A stretch of 64,000 nucleotides of DNA, taken from positions 1 to 64,000 of the forward strand of contig NZ_VATA01000002.1 of NCBI RefSeq assembly GCF_005870025.1, read 5' to 3'. Below are positions 7,333 through 18,904 of this stretch, in pieces. Position numbers and translations under genes: made by a program. Below the pieces are notes generated by a model. It had not been told where the DNA came from. It did no database searches and saw nothing but the letters and a program-made list of their open reading frames with translations. The stretch comes from Poseidonocella sp. HB161398. GTDB lineage: Bacteria > Pseudomonadota > Alphaproteobacteria > Rhodobacterales > Rhodobacteraceae. Each line of letters begins with the position of its first letter. Positions within the stretch are counted from its first letter, which is position 1.

Positions 7333-8373
7333 TCATGCCGGGGCCTCCGCGGGGGCGGGTCCGGTCGAGGCGCCCAGCACCAGCTCGGGCGCAAGGATGA
7401 CCCCGCGCGGCGGCCGGGTGCGGTCCTCGACCTGGTCGATCAGGATGTCGGCCAGCCGCTGCCCGGCCTCGCGCACCGGCGAGCGCGTTGCCGTCAGCCG
7501 CGGCGGATCGCCATTGGGCAGGAAGGACAGCATGTCGTCATGGGTGACGATCGAGACGTCGCGCGGCACGCGCAGCCCGGCCTCGAGCACCGCGCGGTGA
7601 ACCCCCGCGGCGACCAGGATCGACCCGGCGAGGAAGGCGGTCGGGCGCGGCGATCCGCGGCAGAGCCGTTGCGCGGTGCGGTGGCCGTAATCCTCGCTCA
7701 TCTCGTCATTGAGCATCCAGAGTCGGTTCGGCACCAGCGACCGCGCCTCCATCACCGACAGGAATCCGGCCTCGCGCTCGCGGGCGAAATTGAGCCCGGC
7801 AGGCCCGTTGAGGAAGGCGATGCGGCGATGGCCGAGCCCGGCGAGATGGCAGGTGGCCAGCTCCATCGCGGCGCGGTTGTCCATCTCGACGTAGTTGTAG
7901 CCCTCGCGCCGCGCCCCGAGCAGCCCGTGCACCCCGAAGACGATGTCCAGATCGGCCAGCGCGCGGGCGCGCTCGTCCTCGGCGCGCGGCGAATGCAGCA
8001 CCACCGCATCGACCATGCGCTGCCGGGTGAGCCAGCGGAAATGCTCGGCCTCGCGCCCGGCTTCGGCGAAGGAGAGATGCACGCCGTAGCCGCGGCGGGT
8101 GTAGACCGTGCCCGCGCCTGCCAGGAAATCGGCGAAGATCGGGTTCACCATGTCGGAGGGACCGGCCAGCGGCAGCACATGGCCGATCGCCATCGCGCGC
8201 CCCGTGGCAAGGCTGCGGGCGCGCGGATTGGGCATGTAGGCATGGCGCTGCGCGGCTTCGATCACCCGCTTGCGCGTCGCCTCGCTGACCTCCGGATAGC
8301 CGTTCAGCGCGCGGCTCACCGTCGTCTGGGACAGTCCCAGAAGCAGCGATAGCTGCTTGAGCGAAATGGTCAT
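7333..8373 (-). CDS. aglR: LacI-family transcriptional regulator AglR
   Basis: 346 residues from ATG 8373. The N-terminal helix-turn-helix is typical LacI: ISLKQLSLLLGLSQTTVSRALNG at residues 3-25, followed by a periplasmic-binding-protein-like sugar-sensing domain. It is divergent from aglE and is expected to repress the agl operon until an alpha-glucoside or product binds. The open frame extends upstream to 8436, but the residues before MTISLKQ do not fit the family start. The specific symbol rests on gene order. Confidence 0.88.
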   Translation of the reverse strand: MTISLKQLSLLLGLSQTTVSRALNGYPEVSEATRKRVIEAAQRHAYMPNPRARSLATGRAMAIGHVLPLAGPSDMVNPIFADFLAGAGTVYTRRGYGVHLSFAEAGREAEHFRWLTRQRMVDAVVLHSPRAEDERARALADLDIVFGVHGLLGARREGYNYVEMDNRAAMELATCHLAGLGHRRIAFLNGPAGLNFAREREAGFLSVMEARSLVPNRLWMLNDEMSEDYGHRTAQRLCRGSPRPTAFLAGSILVAAGVHRAVLEAGLRVPRDVSIVTHDDMLSFLPNGDPPRLTATRSPVREAGQRLADILIDQVEDRTRPPRGVILAPELVLGASTGPAPAEAPA

Positions 8374-8608
8374 TCCGCGTCTCCCTCCCCAATGGCTCCG
8401 CAGTCCCGGGCTGCCGCCCGGCAGGGTTGTCCCCATTTATTTCGAGATCTAAAAAAAATCACTCTGCAGCGCAAGCGCCGTTTGACACACCGGACGACTC
8501 GCCCCACTGTTGCATCAGCCAAGGCGTTTTGAAAAGCCTTTGGAACCAAGCGGCTCAGGGGGGCGGAGTGTCCGCAGCCGCAGGAAATCGACTTGGGAGG
8601 GTCGCCAT
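8374..8608. promoter_or_regulatory. Divergent aglR-aglE control region
   Basis: The gap must hold promoters for both directions and the AglR operator. A TTGACA hexamer lies at 8482-8487 on the plus strand, without an obvious -10 box. At 8521-8540 the sequence AAGGCGTTTTGAAAAGCCTT is an interrupted inverted repeat with a one-base bulge, extended by CCAA/TTTGG on the outside, and is the best operator candidate. A poly-A run (8452-8459) gives AT-rich DNA near the aglR side. Confidence 0.45.
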
Positions 8609-9958
8609 ATGACACGCATTCTCGGCAGCAGCGCGCTTGCGCTGGCCTGTCTTGCCGGTGCCGCTTGGGCGCAGGATCTGGTTTTCGAACCCGGGGAGGG
8701 CGGATTTCACTGGGACTCCTACGAGGCCCTGAAATCCGTTGATCTGAGCGGCCAGGTCATCACCGTCGCGGGGCCCTGGCTGTCGCAGGAACGCGACTAT
8801 TTCGAATCCGTCCTGGCCTATTTCGAGACCGCCACCGGCGCGGATGTGCAGTATAACGGCTCCGACAGCTTCGAGCAGCAGATCGTCATCGATACGGCCG
8901 CGGGCTCGGCCCCCGACATCGCCATCTTCCCGCAGCCGGGCCTGGCCGCGGACCTGGCCGCCAAGGGCTTCCTGGTGCCGCTGCCCGCCGAGACGGCCGA
9001 CTGGGTGGCCGAGAACTACGCCGCCGGGCAGAGCTGGGTCGATCTCGCCACCTTCCCCGGCAAGGACGGCGCGGAGGCGCTCTACGGCGTCTTCTACCGC
9101 GTCGACCTGAAATCGCTGGTCTGGTACGTGCCGGAGAATTTCGAGGATCTCGGCCTCGAGATCCCCGAGACGATGGAAGAGCTCAAGGCGATGACCCAGG
9201 CGATCACCGACGAGGGCGAGACGCCCTGGTGCATCGGGCTGGGCTCCGGCGGGGCGACCGGCTGGCCCGCGACCGACTGGGTCGAGGATCTGATGCTGCG
9301 GATGTACCCGCCCGAGGTCTACGACGCCTGGGTGACCAACGAGATGCCCTTCGACGATCCCAAGGTGGTGGCGGCGATCGAGGAATTCGGCTGGTTCGCG
9401 CGCGACGACGCCTTCGTCGCGGGCGGCACCGGGGCCGTGGCCTCGACCGATTTCCGCGACAGCCCCAAAGGGCTCTTCTCGGTGCCGCCGCAATGCTACA
9501 TGCACCGCCAGGCCTCGTTCATCCCCTCCTTCTTCCCCGAAGGCACGGTGGTGGGCGAGGATGCCGATTTCTTCTACTTCCCGTCCTATGGCGACCGCGA
9601 TCTCGGCAAGCCGGTGCTGGGGGCGGGCACGCTCGTCTCGATGACCCGCGACACCCCCGGCGCCCGCGCCTTCATGGAGTTCGTGCAATCGCCGATCGCC
9701 CATGAGATCTGGATGGCGCAGCGCGCCTTCATCTCGGCGCATCTGGGCACCAATCCCGATCTCTACGGCGATCCGACCATGGGCAAGATGGCCGAGATCC
9801 TGCGCGGCGCCGACACGTTCCGCTTCGACGGCTCCGATGTCATGCCCGCCGCGATCGGCGCGGGCGTGTTCTGGACCGGCATGGTCGACTATGCCGGCGG
9901 CGCCCCGGCTGCCGAGGTGGCCGCCTCGATCCAGTCCACCTGGGACGGCATCAAGTAA
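8609..9958 (+). CDS. aglE: Alpha-glucoside ABC transporter, periplasmic binding protein AglE
   Basis: 449 residues from ATG 8609, which follows the ribosome site GGGAGG. A signal peptide (MTRILGSSALALACLAGAAWA) precedes the mature protein at QDLVFEPG. Family 1 extracellular solute-binding fold. It binds alpha-glucosides such as sucrose, maltose or trehalose in the periplasm and delivers them to AglFG. It is first in the aglEFGAK operon and is followed by a strong hairpin at 9968-9991, which should give more binding protein than membrane components. Confidence 0.93.
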   Translation: MTRILGSSALALACLAGAAWAQDLVFEPGEGGFHWDSYEALKSVDLSGQVITVAGPWLSQERDYFESVLAYFETATGADVQYNGSDSFEQQIVIDTAAGSAPDIAIFPQPGLAADLAAKGFLVPLPAETADWVAENYAAGQSWVDLATFPGKDGAEALYGVFYRVDLKSLVWYVPENFEDLGLEIPETMEELKAMTQAITDEGETPWCIGLGSGGATGWPATDWVEDLMLRMYPPEVYDAWVTNEMPFDDPKVVAAIEEFGWFARDDAFVAGGTGAVASTDFRDSPKGLFSVPPQCYMHRQASFIPSFFPEGTVVGEDADFFYFPSYGDRDLGKPVLGAGTLVSMTRDTPGARAFMEFVQSPIAHEIWMAQRAFISAHLGTNPDLYGDPTMGKMAEILRGADTFRFDGSDVMPAAIGAGVFWTGMVDYAGGAPAAEVAASIQSTWDGIK

Positions 9959-9967
9959 GCGACGACC

Positions 9968-9991
9968 GGCCCCGGACCCCGATCCGGGGCC
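9968..9991 (+). terminator. Attenuator-type hairpin between aglE and aglF
   Basis: Perfect 9-bp arms GGCCCCGGA (9968-9976) and TCCGGGGCC (9983-9991) with a 6-base loop, placed 9 bp after the aglE stop. No U-run follows, so it more likely protects the aglE mRNA 3' end or reduces read-through than terminates fully. Confidence 0.6.
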
Positions 9992-10021
9992 TCCCCCTTC
10001 CAACGGAGCGGAGCGCCTGAC

Positions 10022-11014
10022 ATGGGCCAGATCCTCTATGCCGCCGCGACCATCGTCGTCGGGGTCTTCCTTTGCGTCGCCTATTTCTGGGGCTCGAACG
10101 CCGTGCTCGACCGGCTCTGCCCGATGAAGGGACCCGAGGCGGCCGCGAATGTGCGCCGCGCCAACGCGATCCGGCCCTGGCTCTTCCTCGGCCCCTCGAT
10201 CCTCGTGCTCTCGCTCTATCTCGTCTATCCGGTCTTCAACTCGATCTGGCTCTCGCTGCATGACAGCTCGGGGCAGGACTTCGTCGGCCTGGGCAACTAT
10301 GTCTGGCTCTTCGGCGACGCGAAATTCCTCGAAAGCGTGCGCAACAACCTCTTGTGGCTGGTCTTCGTCCCGGCGATGGCGACCTTCTTCGGGCTGGTCG
10401 CCGCCGCGCTGACCGACCGGATCAAATGGGGCAATGCCGCGAAATCGCTGATCTTCATGCCGATGGCGATCAGCTTCGTCGGCGCCGCCGTGATCTGGAA
10501 ATTCGTCTACGACTACCGCGGCGCCGACCAGGAGCAGATCGGCCTTCTGAACGCGATCGTGACCGGGCTCGGCGGCGATCCGGTGGCCTGGATCACCGTG
10601 CCCTTCTGGAACAACTTCTTCCTGATGGTGATCCTCGTCTGGATCCAGACCGGCTTCGCCATGGTGATCCTCTCCGCCGCGCTGCGCGGCATCCCCGAGG
10701 AAACCGTCGAGGCGGCGATCCTCGACGGCGCCAATCCCTTCCAGATCTTCTGGCGCATCAAGATCCCGCAGATCTGGGGCACGATCGCCGTGGTCTGGAC
10801 GACGATCACCATCCTGGTGCTGAAGATCTTCGACATCGTCTTCGCCATGACCAACGGCCAGTGGGGCAGCCAGGTGCTGGCCAACATGATGTATGACTGG
10901 TCCTTCCGCGCGGGCGATTTCGGCCGCGGCTCGGCCATCGCCGTGATCCTGATGCTGGCCGTGACCCCGATCATGGTCTGGAACATCCGCAACGCCAGGA
11001 AGGAGGGCCAGTGA
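10022..11014 (+). CDS. aglF: Alpha-glucoside ABC transporter permease AglF
   Basis: 330 residues, integral membrane protein with an N-terminal pair of hydrophobic segments and the MalF-type fold. The EAA loop that contacts the ATPase is visible as EETVEAAILDGANPFQIFWRIKIPQI, close to the standard EAA-G-----I-LP pattern. It forms the membrane channel with AglG. Its stop overlaps the aglG start (TGATG at 11012-11016). Confidence 0.93.
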   Translation: MGQILYAAATIVVGVFLCVAYFWGSNAVLDRLCPMKGPEAAANVRRANAIRPWLFLGPSILVLSLYLVYPVFNSIWLSLHDSSGQDFVGLGNYVWLFGDAKFLESVRNNLLWLVFVPAMATFFGLVAAALTDRIKWGNAAKSLIFMPMAISFVGAAVIWKFVYDYRGADQEQIGLLNAIVTGLGGDPVAWITVPFWNNFFLMVILVWIQTGFAMVILSAALRGIPEETVEAAILDGANPFQIFWRIKIPQIWGTIAVVWTTITILVLKIFDIVFAMTNGQWGSQVLANMMYDWSFRAGDFGRGSAIAVILMLAVTPIMVWNIRNARKEGQ

Positions 11015-12144
11015 TGGAGGGCCATGCCGGGCAGAAAGCCTCGCTCACCTGGGCCGTGCACATCGCCGTGGCGGTGCTGGTCGTGCTCTGGACCGTGCCG
11101 ACCTTCGGCCTCCTCGTCTCCTCGCTGCGCGACAAGGACCAGCTCGCCGCCACCGGCTGGTGGACCGCGCTCTCGGCGTCCGAGCAGACGCTCTCGGCGC
11201 GCACCGAGGGCCCCGAGGCCCAGCAGAAGGAGGGCGATCTGTGGATCGTGCGCGGCAATGTCTTCGACAGCGGCGCGGGGCAGATCGCCTCCTGGGGCAC
11301 CTCCTCGCGCGCGCCTGCCGCCTACCAGCCCGGGGACACCGCCGATCTCGGCAAGGGCGAGAGCCTGACGGTCGAGGAGACCGGCGACTATGTCCTCGCC
11401 TCCGCGGCCGAGATGACCGGCAGCCGCGGCCAGCGGCTCTTCGTGCAGTCGGTGGTGCCGCCGCGCTTCACCCTCGACAACTACCGCACGGTGATCGGGG
11501 CGGAGGGGATCGGCCGCTCCTTCCTCAACACCTTCACCGTGACGATCCCGGCGACGGTCATCCCGATCCTCGTCGCCGCCTTCGCCGCCTATGCGCTGGC
11601 CTGGATGCGCTTTCCCGGCCGCGCGCTGCTGATCGCCTGCGTGGTGGGCCTGCTCGTGGTGCCGCTGCAGCTCTCGCTGATCCCGCTTTTGCGCTTCCAC
11701 AACGCGATCGGGCTCGGCAAGGGCTATTTCGGCATCTGGCTGGCGCATACCGGCTTCGGCCTGCCGCTGGCGATCTACCTCCTGCGGAACTACATGGCCG
11801 GGCTCCCCAAGGACATCATCGAGGGCGCCCGGGTCGACGGCGCCACCGATTTCCAGATCTTCCGCAAGATCGTGCTGCCGCTCAGCTTTCCGGCGCTGGC
11901 CAGCTTCGCCATCTTCCAGTTCCTGTGGACCTGGAACGACCTGCTCGTGGCCAAGGTCTTCCTCGGCACCGGCGACAGCCAGCTGGTGATGACCGGCCGC
12001 ATCGTCGAGCTCCTGGGCTCGCGCGGCGGCAACTGGGAAATCCTCACAGCCGCGGCATTCCTGTCAATTGCCGTCCCATTAGTGGTCTTTTTCGCCATGC
12101 AGAAATATCTCGTCCGGGGGCTGCTAGCCGGCTCGGTAAAGTAA
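11014..12144 (+). CDS. aglG: Alpha-glucoside ABC transporter permease AglG
   Basis: 376 residues from the ATG overlapping the aglF stop; a GTG three bases earlier is also possible. After the first membrane segment there is a large extracytoplasmic insertion of roughly 100 residues (about 45-145), then the usual permease core with the EAA loop KDIIEGARVDGATDFQIFRKIVLPL. This insertion makes it longer than ordinary MalG-type permeases; my recollection is that AglG proteins share it. It pairs with AglF. Confidence 0.92.
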   Translation: MEGHAGQKASLTWAVHIAVAVLVVLWTVPTFGLLVSSLRDKDQLAATGWWTALSASEQTLSARTEGPEAQQKEGDLWIVRGNVFDSGAGQIASWGTSSRAPAAYQPGDTADLGKGESLTVEETGDYVLASAAEMTGSRGQRLFVQSVVPPRFTLDNYRTVIGAEGIGRSFLNTFTVTIPATVIPILVAAFAAYALAWMRFPGRALLIACVVGLLVVPLQLSLIPLLRFHNAIGLGKGYFGIWLAHTGFGLPLAIYLLRNYMAGLPKDIIEGARVDGATDFQIFRKIVLPLSFPALASFAIFQFLWTWNDLLVAKVFLGTGDSQLVMTGRIVELLGSRGGNWEILTAAAFLSIAVPLVVFFAMQKYLVRGLLAGSVK

Positions 12145-12162
12145 CGACAGGAGATGACAGCG

Positions 12163-13809
12163 ATGAGCACGACCCTCCCGGTGGCCACGGGCCAGAGTAT
12201 CGACAAGGACTGGTGGCGCGGAGCGGTGATCTACCAGATCTATCCGCGCAGCTTCCAGGACAGCAATGGCGACGGGGTGGGCGACCTCCTGGGCATTGCC
12301 GAGCGGATGCCGCATATCGCCTCGCTCGGCGTGGACGCGATCTGGATTTCGCCCTTTTTCACCTCGCCGATGAAGGATTTCGGCTATGACGTGTCGAATT
12401 ACTGCGATGTCGACCCGCTCTTCGGGACGCTTGCGGATTTCGACTGGCTGGTGGAGCGCGCGCATGAACTGGGGGTGAAGGTCGTCATCGACCTCGTGCT
12501 CAGCCATACCTCGGACCAGCATCCCTGGTTCGTCGAGAGCCGCTCGAACACCACCAACCCGCATGCCGACTGGTATGTCTGGGCCGATCCCAAGCCCGAC
12601 GGCACGCCGCCGAACAACTGGCTGTCGATCTTCGGCGGGCAGGGCTGGCAATGGGACGCGCGCCGCTGCCAGTACTACATGCACAATTTCCTGACCTCGC
12701 AGCCCGACCTGAACCTGCACAATCCCGAGGTGCAGCAGGCGCTTCTGGACGTGGCGCAGTTCTGGCTCGACCGCGGCGTCGACGGGTTCCGCCTCGACAC
12801 GATCAATTTCTACTTCCACGACAAGGAGCTGCGCAACAACCCCGCGCTTCCGCCGGAAGAGCGCAACGACTCCATCGCGCCCGCGGTGAACCCCTACAAC
12901 CACCAGCGCCATGTCTACGACAAGAACCGGCCGGAGAATCTCGACTTCCTGGCGCGGCTGCGCGGGCTGCTCGACACCTATCCGGCGGCGACCATCGTCG
13001 GCGAGGTCGGCGATGCGCAGCGCGGGATGGAGATCCTCGGCGAGTACACCCAGGGCAATGACCGCGTGCACATGTGCTACGCCTTCGAGTTCCTGGCCAA
13101 TGACTTCCCCTCGGCGGGGCGCGTCGCCGACGTGATGGATCTGGTCGACCGGGTGGCGGCGCAGGGCTGGGCCTGCTGGGCCTTCTCGAACCACGACGTG
13201 GTGCGCCACACCACGCGCTGGGGGCTCGACCATGCCGCCTCGCGCGCCTATGCGCTGCTTCTCATGTGCCTGCGCGGCTCGGTGTGCATCTACCAGGGCG
13301 AGGAACTGGGCCTGCCCGAATCCGATGTCCCCTTCGAGGCGCTTCAGGATCCCTACGGCATTGAATTCTGGCCGGAATTCAAGGGGCGCGACGGCTGCCG
13401 CACGCCATTCCCCTGGGATGGCAAGCTGCAGAATGCGGGCTTCTCCCCGGTGCTGCCCTGGCTGCCGGTGCCCTACGAGCATCACGGCTACGCGGTGGCC
13501 GAGCAGGAGCTTGACCCCGGCGCGCTGCTGCACCACTACCGCCGCGTCATAAAAATGCGGCATGACCATCCCGCGCTGCGCAACGGCCGCCAGAGCACGG
13601 TCCGCGCCGAGGGGAACGTCGTCAGTTTCGAGCGCGAGCAGAATGACGAGCGGCTGTTCCTGGCCTTCAACCTGTCCGAGGAGCCGGTGGACATCAGGGT
13701 CCCCCGCGGCGAGTGGCAGGCGCTCGGCCAGGACGTGAACGGGGCCATTCCGCAGGAGGGATGGCTGCATCTGGGGCCCTGGCAGCCCTGCATCCTGGCG
13801 GCGATCTGA
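12163..13809 (+). CDS. aglA: Alpha-glucosidase AglA (GH13)
   Basis: 548 residues from ATG 12163, chosen because the CAGGAG ribosome site at 12148-12153 is well spaced for it and too close for the in-frame ATG at 12154. GH13 alpha-amylase-family TIM barrel: nucleophile Asp212 in VDGFRLDTI, acid/base Glu281 in VGEVGD, and Asp345 in FSNHDVVR. It hydrolyses terminal alpha-glucosidic bonds of imported disaccharides in the cytoplasm; there is no signal peptide. Lies between aglG and aglK. Confidence 0.95.
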   Translation: MSTTLPVATGQSIDKDWWRGAVIYQIYPRSFQDSNGDGVGDLLGIAERMPHIASLGVDAIWISPFFTSPMKDFGYDVSNYCDVDPLFGTLADFDWLVERAHELGVKVVIDLVLSHTSDQHPWFVESRSNTTNPHADWYVWADPKPDGTPPNNWLSIFGGQGWQWDARRCQYYMHNFLTSQPDLNLHNPEVQQALLDVAQFWLDRGVDGFRLDTINFYFHDKELRNNPALPPEERNDSIAPAVNPYNHQRHVYDKNRPENLDFLARLRGLLDTYPAATIVGEVGDAQRGMEILGEYTQGNDRVHMCYAFEFLANDFPSAGRVADVMDLVDRVAAQGWACWAFSNHDVVRHTTRWGLDHAASRAYALLLMCLRGSVCIYQGEELGLPESDVPFEALQDPYGIEFWPEFKGRDGCRTPFPWDGKLQNAGFSPVLPWLPVPYEHHGYAVAEQELDPGALLHHYRRVIKMRHDHPALRNGRQSTVRAEGNVVSFEREQNDERLFLAFNLSEEPVDIRVPRGEWQALGQDVNGAIPQEGWLHLGPWQPCILAAI

Positions 13810-13833
13810 GGCCGCAGAGAGGAAGAGACGCCG

Positions 13834-16516
<2,683 letters not shown>

Positions 16517-16536
16517 CCGGCAGGTCTGGGGAAAAC

Positions 16537-16569
16537 AAGCCCGCGCTTACGGAAAATAAGCGCGGGCTT
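16537..16569. terminator. Bidirectional hairpin terminator between guaB and the gbpR-like gene
   Basis: Perfect 13-bp arms AAGCCCGCGCTTA (16537-16549) and TAAGCGCGGGCTT (16557-16569) with a 7-base loop. On the minus strand it is followed by GTTTTC, giving a U-rich tail for the LysR-type gene whose stop codon overlaps the arm. The plus strand has no good U-run. Confidence 0.8.
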
Positions 16570-17554
16570 ACGCGTCTCCGGCCCCCGCCTCCAGCGAGCG
16601 GATCTTGTGGCTGATCAGGGCAAAGACCCGTTCCGCGGCGGCCGACAGATCCTGGTCGCGGCGGCGGATCAGCGAATAGGGCGCCACCGCCATCTCCGCA
16701 GGCACGTCGAGGATCTCGATATTGCCGCCGAGCGAGCGGCTCTCGCCGAAGAAGCGCGCCACCGCCCGCGCCATCGGCGCCACGGCATTGGTCTCGGAAA
16801 TCAGCGCCAGCGTCAGCAGGAGCGAAGCCGTGCCGAGAATGCGCTGCGGCAGCGGCAGGCCGTGCTCCAGCAGGTACTGCTCCACCGTGCGCCGCTGGAG
16901 GCCGCCCGGCGGCTGCATCACCCAGTCATGCGCCAGGCAGTCGGCGAGCGCCAGCGGCTGCACCCGGGTCAGCGGATGGCCGCGCCGCACGATCAGCGCG
17001 ACCGGCTCCGGCCCGACCGGGCGGAGCTCCACCAGGCGGCTGTCGATATTCTCGTGGAGCCGGCCGATGTAGAAATCGAGACTGCGCACCGCCAGCCCCT
17101 CGGCCAGCTTGTCCGACGTGTCGACAAGCACCGAGATCTGGATCTCGGGGAAGGTGACGCGCAGTTCGCGGATCGCGGGCAGGACCAGCTCCAGCGCGGG
17201 GCCGGTCACCGCGCCGATCCGCACCTCGCCGCCGGCGCCGCGGGCGAGGTCGCGCATCTCGACATGGGCGTCGTCGAGCTGGCTGAGCACCGCGCGCGCC
17301 CGCCGTGCCAGCCGCTCGCCCGCCTCGGTCAGGATCACCCCGCGCGGATGGCGGTCATAGAGCCGCGCCTCGGAGAGCCGCTCCAGCTCGGCCATCAGCC
17401 GCGAGGCGGCGGGCTGGGTGATTGCCAGCTGCGCGGCCGCGGCCGAGACCTGGCCGGTCTCCTTCAAGGCCACCAGCAGCCGCAGCTGCGAAAACCGCAG
17501 CCCGCGCCGGATGAAATCGTCGCGCAGATCCGCGCGGTCCCCCTGATCGCTCAC
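16568..17554 (-). CDS. gbpR: LysR-family regulator, GbpR-like
   Basis: 328 residues from GTG 17554, which follows GGGAGGG with good spacing (an ATG four bases further upstream is out of frame and hits TGA at once). N-terminal winged helix-turn-helix around 20-65 (VSAAAAQLAITQPAASRLMAELE), then an effector-binding domain. It is divergent from chvE; in Agrobacterium GbpR controls chvE and responds to sugars such as galactose and arabinose. The symbol is assigned by family and gene order. Confidence 0.85.
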   Translation of the reverse strand: MSDQGDRADLRDDFIRRGLRFSQLRLLVALKETGQVSAAAAQLAITQPAASRLMAELERLSEARLYDRHPRGVILTEAGERLARRARAVLSQLDDAHVEMRDLARGAGGEVRIGAVTGPALELVLPAIRELRVTFPEIQISVLVDTSDKLAEGLAVRSLDFYIGRLHENIDSRLVELRPVGPEPVALIVRRGHPLTRVQPLALADCLAHDWVMQPPGGLQRRTVEQYLLEHGLPLPQRILGTASLLLTLALISETNAVAPMARAVARFFGESRSLGGNIEILDVPAEMAVAPYSLIRRRDQDLSAAAERVFALISHKIRSLEAGAGDA

Positions 17555-17729
17555 GCCATACCCTCCCTGGTATATCCCTCGGCCAATTCCTGATTTGAAT
17601 GTAATGGCAAAGCAACCGTAAACCGGAGCTGCCGGGCGTGGCAGGCTTGCCGCCCGGAGGGACAGAGAAAGCCTGCGCGCGCCCCGGGGAGGAACACGAT
17701 GGGGCGGGCCGGGCATAGGGAGACACAAG
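17555..17729. promoter_or_regulatory. Divergent gbpR-chvE control region
   Basis: The AT-richest part, about 17570-17600 (ATATCCCTCGGCC followed by AATTCCTGATTTG), is the likely site for the LysR-type regulator and promoters, with a T-N11-A-like spacing possible but no clean dyad. The ribosome site AGGGAG at 17717-17722 serves chvE. Confidence 0.35.
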
Positions 17730-18797
17730 ATGACAGCTTTCACCCGTGCGCTGGCCACCAGCGCGCTCACGCTGCTTGTTGCCGGCACGTCGATGGCCGC
17801 GGACAAGGGCTATGTCGGCATCGCCATGCCGACGAAATCCTCTGCGCGCTGGATCTCCGACGGCCAGAGCATGGTCGAGCAGTTCGAGGCGGCCGGCTAC
17901 AAGACCGACCTGCAATATGCCGAGGACGACATCCCCAACCAGCTGGCGCAGATCGAGAACATGATCACCAAGGGCGTCGACGTTCTGGTGATTGCCGCGA
18001 TCGACGGCACCACGCTGTCGAATGCGCTCGCCAATGCCGGGGCGATGGATATCGAAGTCGTCGCCTATGACCGGCTGATCCGCGGCTCGGGCGATGTCGA
18101 CTACTACGCGACCTTCGACAATTTCCAGGTCGGCGTGCAGCAGGCCACGACCCTGGTCGACGGGCTGAAGGAGCGCTTTCCGGACACCAAGCCCTGGAAT
18201 GTCGAGCTCTTCGGCGGCTCGCCGGACGACAACAACGCCTATTTCTTCTATGACGGCGCGATGTCGGTGCTGCAGCCGCTGATCGATGCCGGCGACATCG
18301 CCATCCCCTCGGGGCAGACGGGCATGGACACGGTCGGCACGCTGCGCTGGGACGGCTCGGTCGCCCAGTCGCGGATGGACAACCTGCTGAGCGCCAACTA
18401 CACTGGCCAGCGCGTCAACGGCGTGCTCAGCCCCTATGACGGGCTCTCCATCGGCATCATCTCCTCGCTCTCGGGCGTCGGCTACGGCTCGGGCGACGAC
18501 ATGCCGATGCCGATCGTCACCGGCCAGGACGCGGAAATCCCCTCGATCAAGGCGATCCTGCGCGGCGACCAGTACTCCACCGTCTTCAAGGACACCCGCG
18601 AGCTGGCCCGCGTCACCGTCGGCATGGTCGACGCGCTTCTCGGCGGCGGCGAGCCCGAGATCAACGACACCGAGACCTACGACAACGGCGTCAAGACGGT
18701 GCCGTCCTTCCTTCTCGCGCCGGTCGCCGTGACCGCGGAGAACTGGGAGGACGTGATCCTGGGCTCCGGCTACTACACGCGCGACCAGATCGAGTGA
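17730..18797 (+). CDS. chvE: Multiple sugar-binding periplasmic protein ChvE
   Basis: 355 residues, with a signal peptide ending near SMAAD. Periplasmic type I sugar-binding fold (xylose/ribose-binding type): [32 protein letters not shown] and SGQTGMD. It binds aldoses such as arabinose, galactose and xylose and delivers them to GguAB. First gene of a nine-gene operon of uptake and catabolism. Followed by strong hairpins before gguA. Confidence 0.93.
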   Translation: MTAFTRALATSALTLLVAGTSMAADKGYVGIAMPTKSSARWISDGQSMVEQFEAAGYKTDLQYAEDDIPNQLAQIENMITKGVDVLVIAAIDGTTLSNALANAGAMDIEVVAYDRLIRGSGDVDYYATFDNFQVGVQQATTLVDGLKERFPDTKPWNVELFGGSPDDNNAYFFYDGAMSVLQPLIDAGDIAIPSGQTGMDTVGTLRWDGSVAQSRMDNLLSANYTGQRVNGVLSPYDGLSIGIISSLSGVGYGSGDDMPMPIVTGQDAEIPSIKAILRGDQYSTVFKDTRELARVTVGMVDALLGGGEPEINDTETYDNGVKTVPSFLLAPVAVTAENWEDVILGSGYYTRDQIE

Positions 18798-18807
18798 TCC
18801 GCGCGCC

Positions 18808-18877
18808 CCGGCGCCGGCACCTTCACCTCCATCCCGGCCGGCGCCGGATCTTCCCCGCGAGGCGCGTCCTCGCGGGG
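18808..18877 (+). terminator. Hairpin cluster between chvE and gguA
   Basis: A perfect 10-bp hairpin, CCCCGCGAGG (18853-18862) with CCTCGCGGGG (18868-18877), loop CGCGT. Upstream are two copies of the palindrome CCGGCGCCGG (18808-18817 and 18838-18847), which can pair with each other. Likely to limit read-through or protect chvE mRNA. Confidence 0.65.
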
Positions 18878-18904
18878 GCCTTTCCCGCAAAATAGGGGAC
18901 AATC

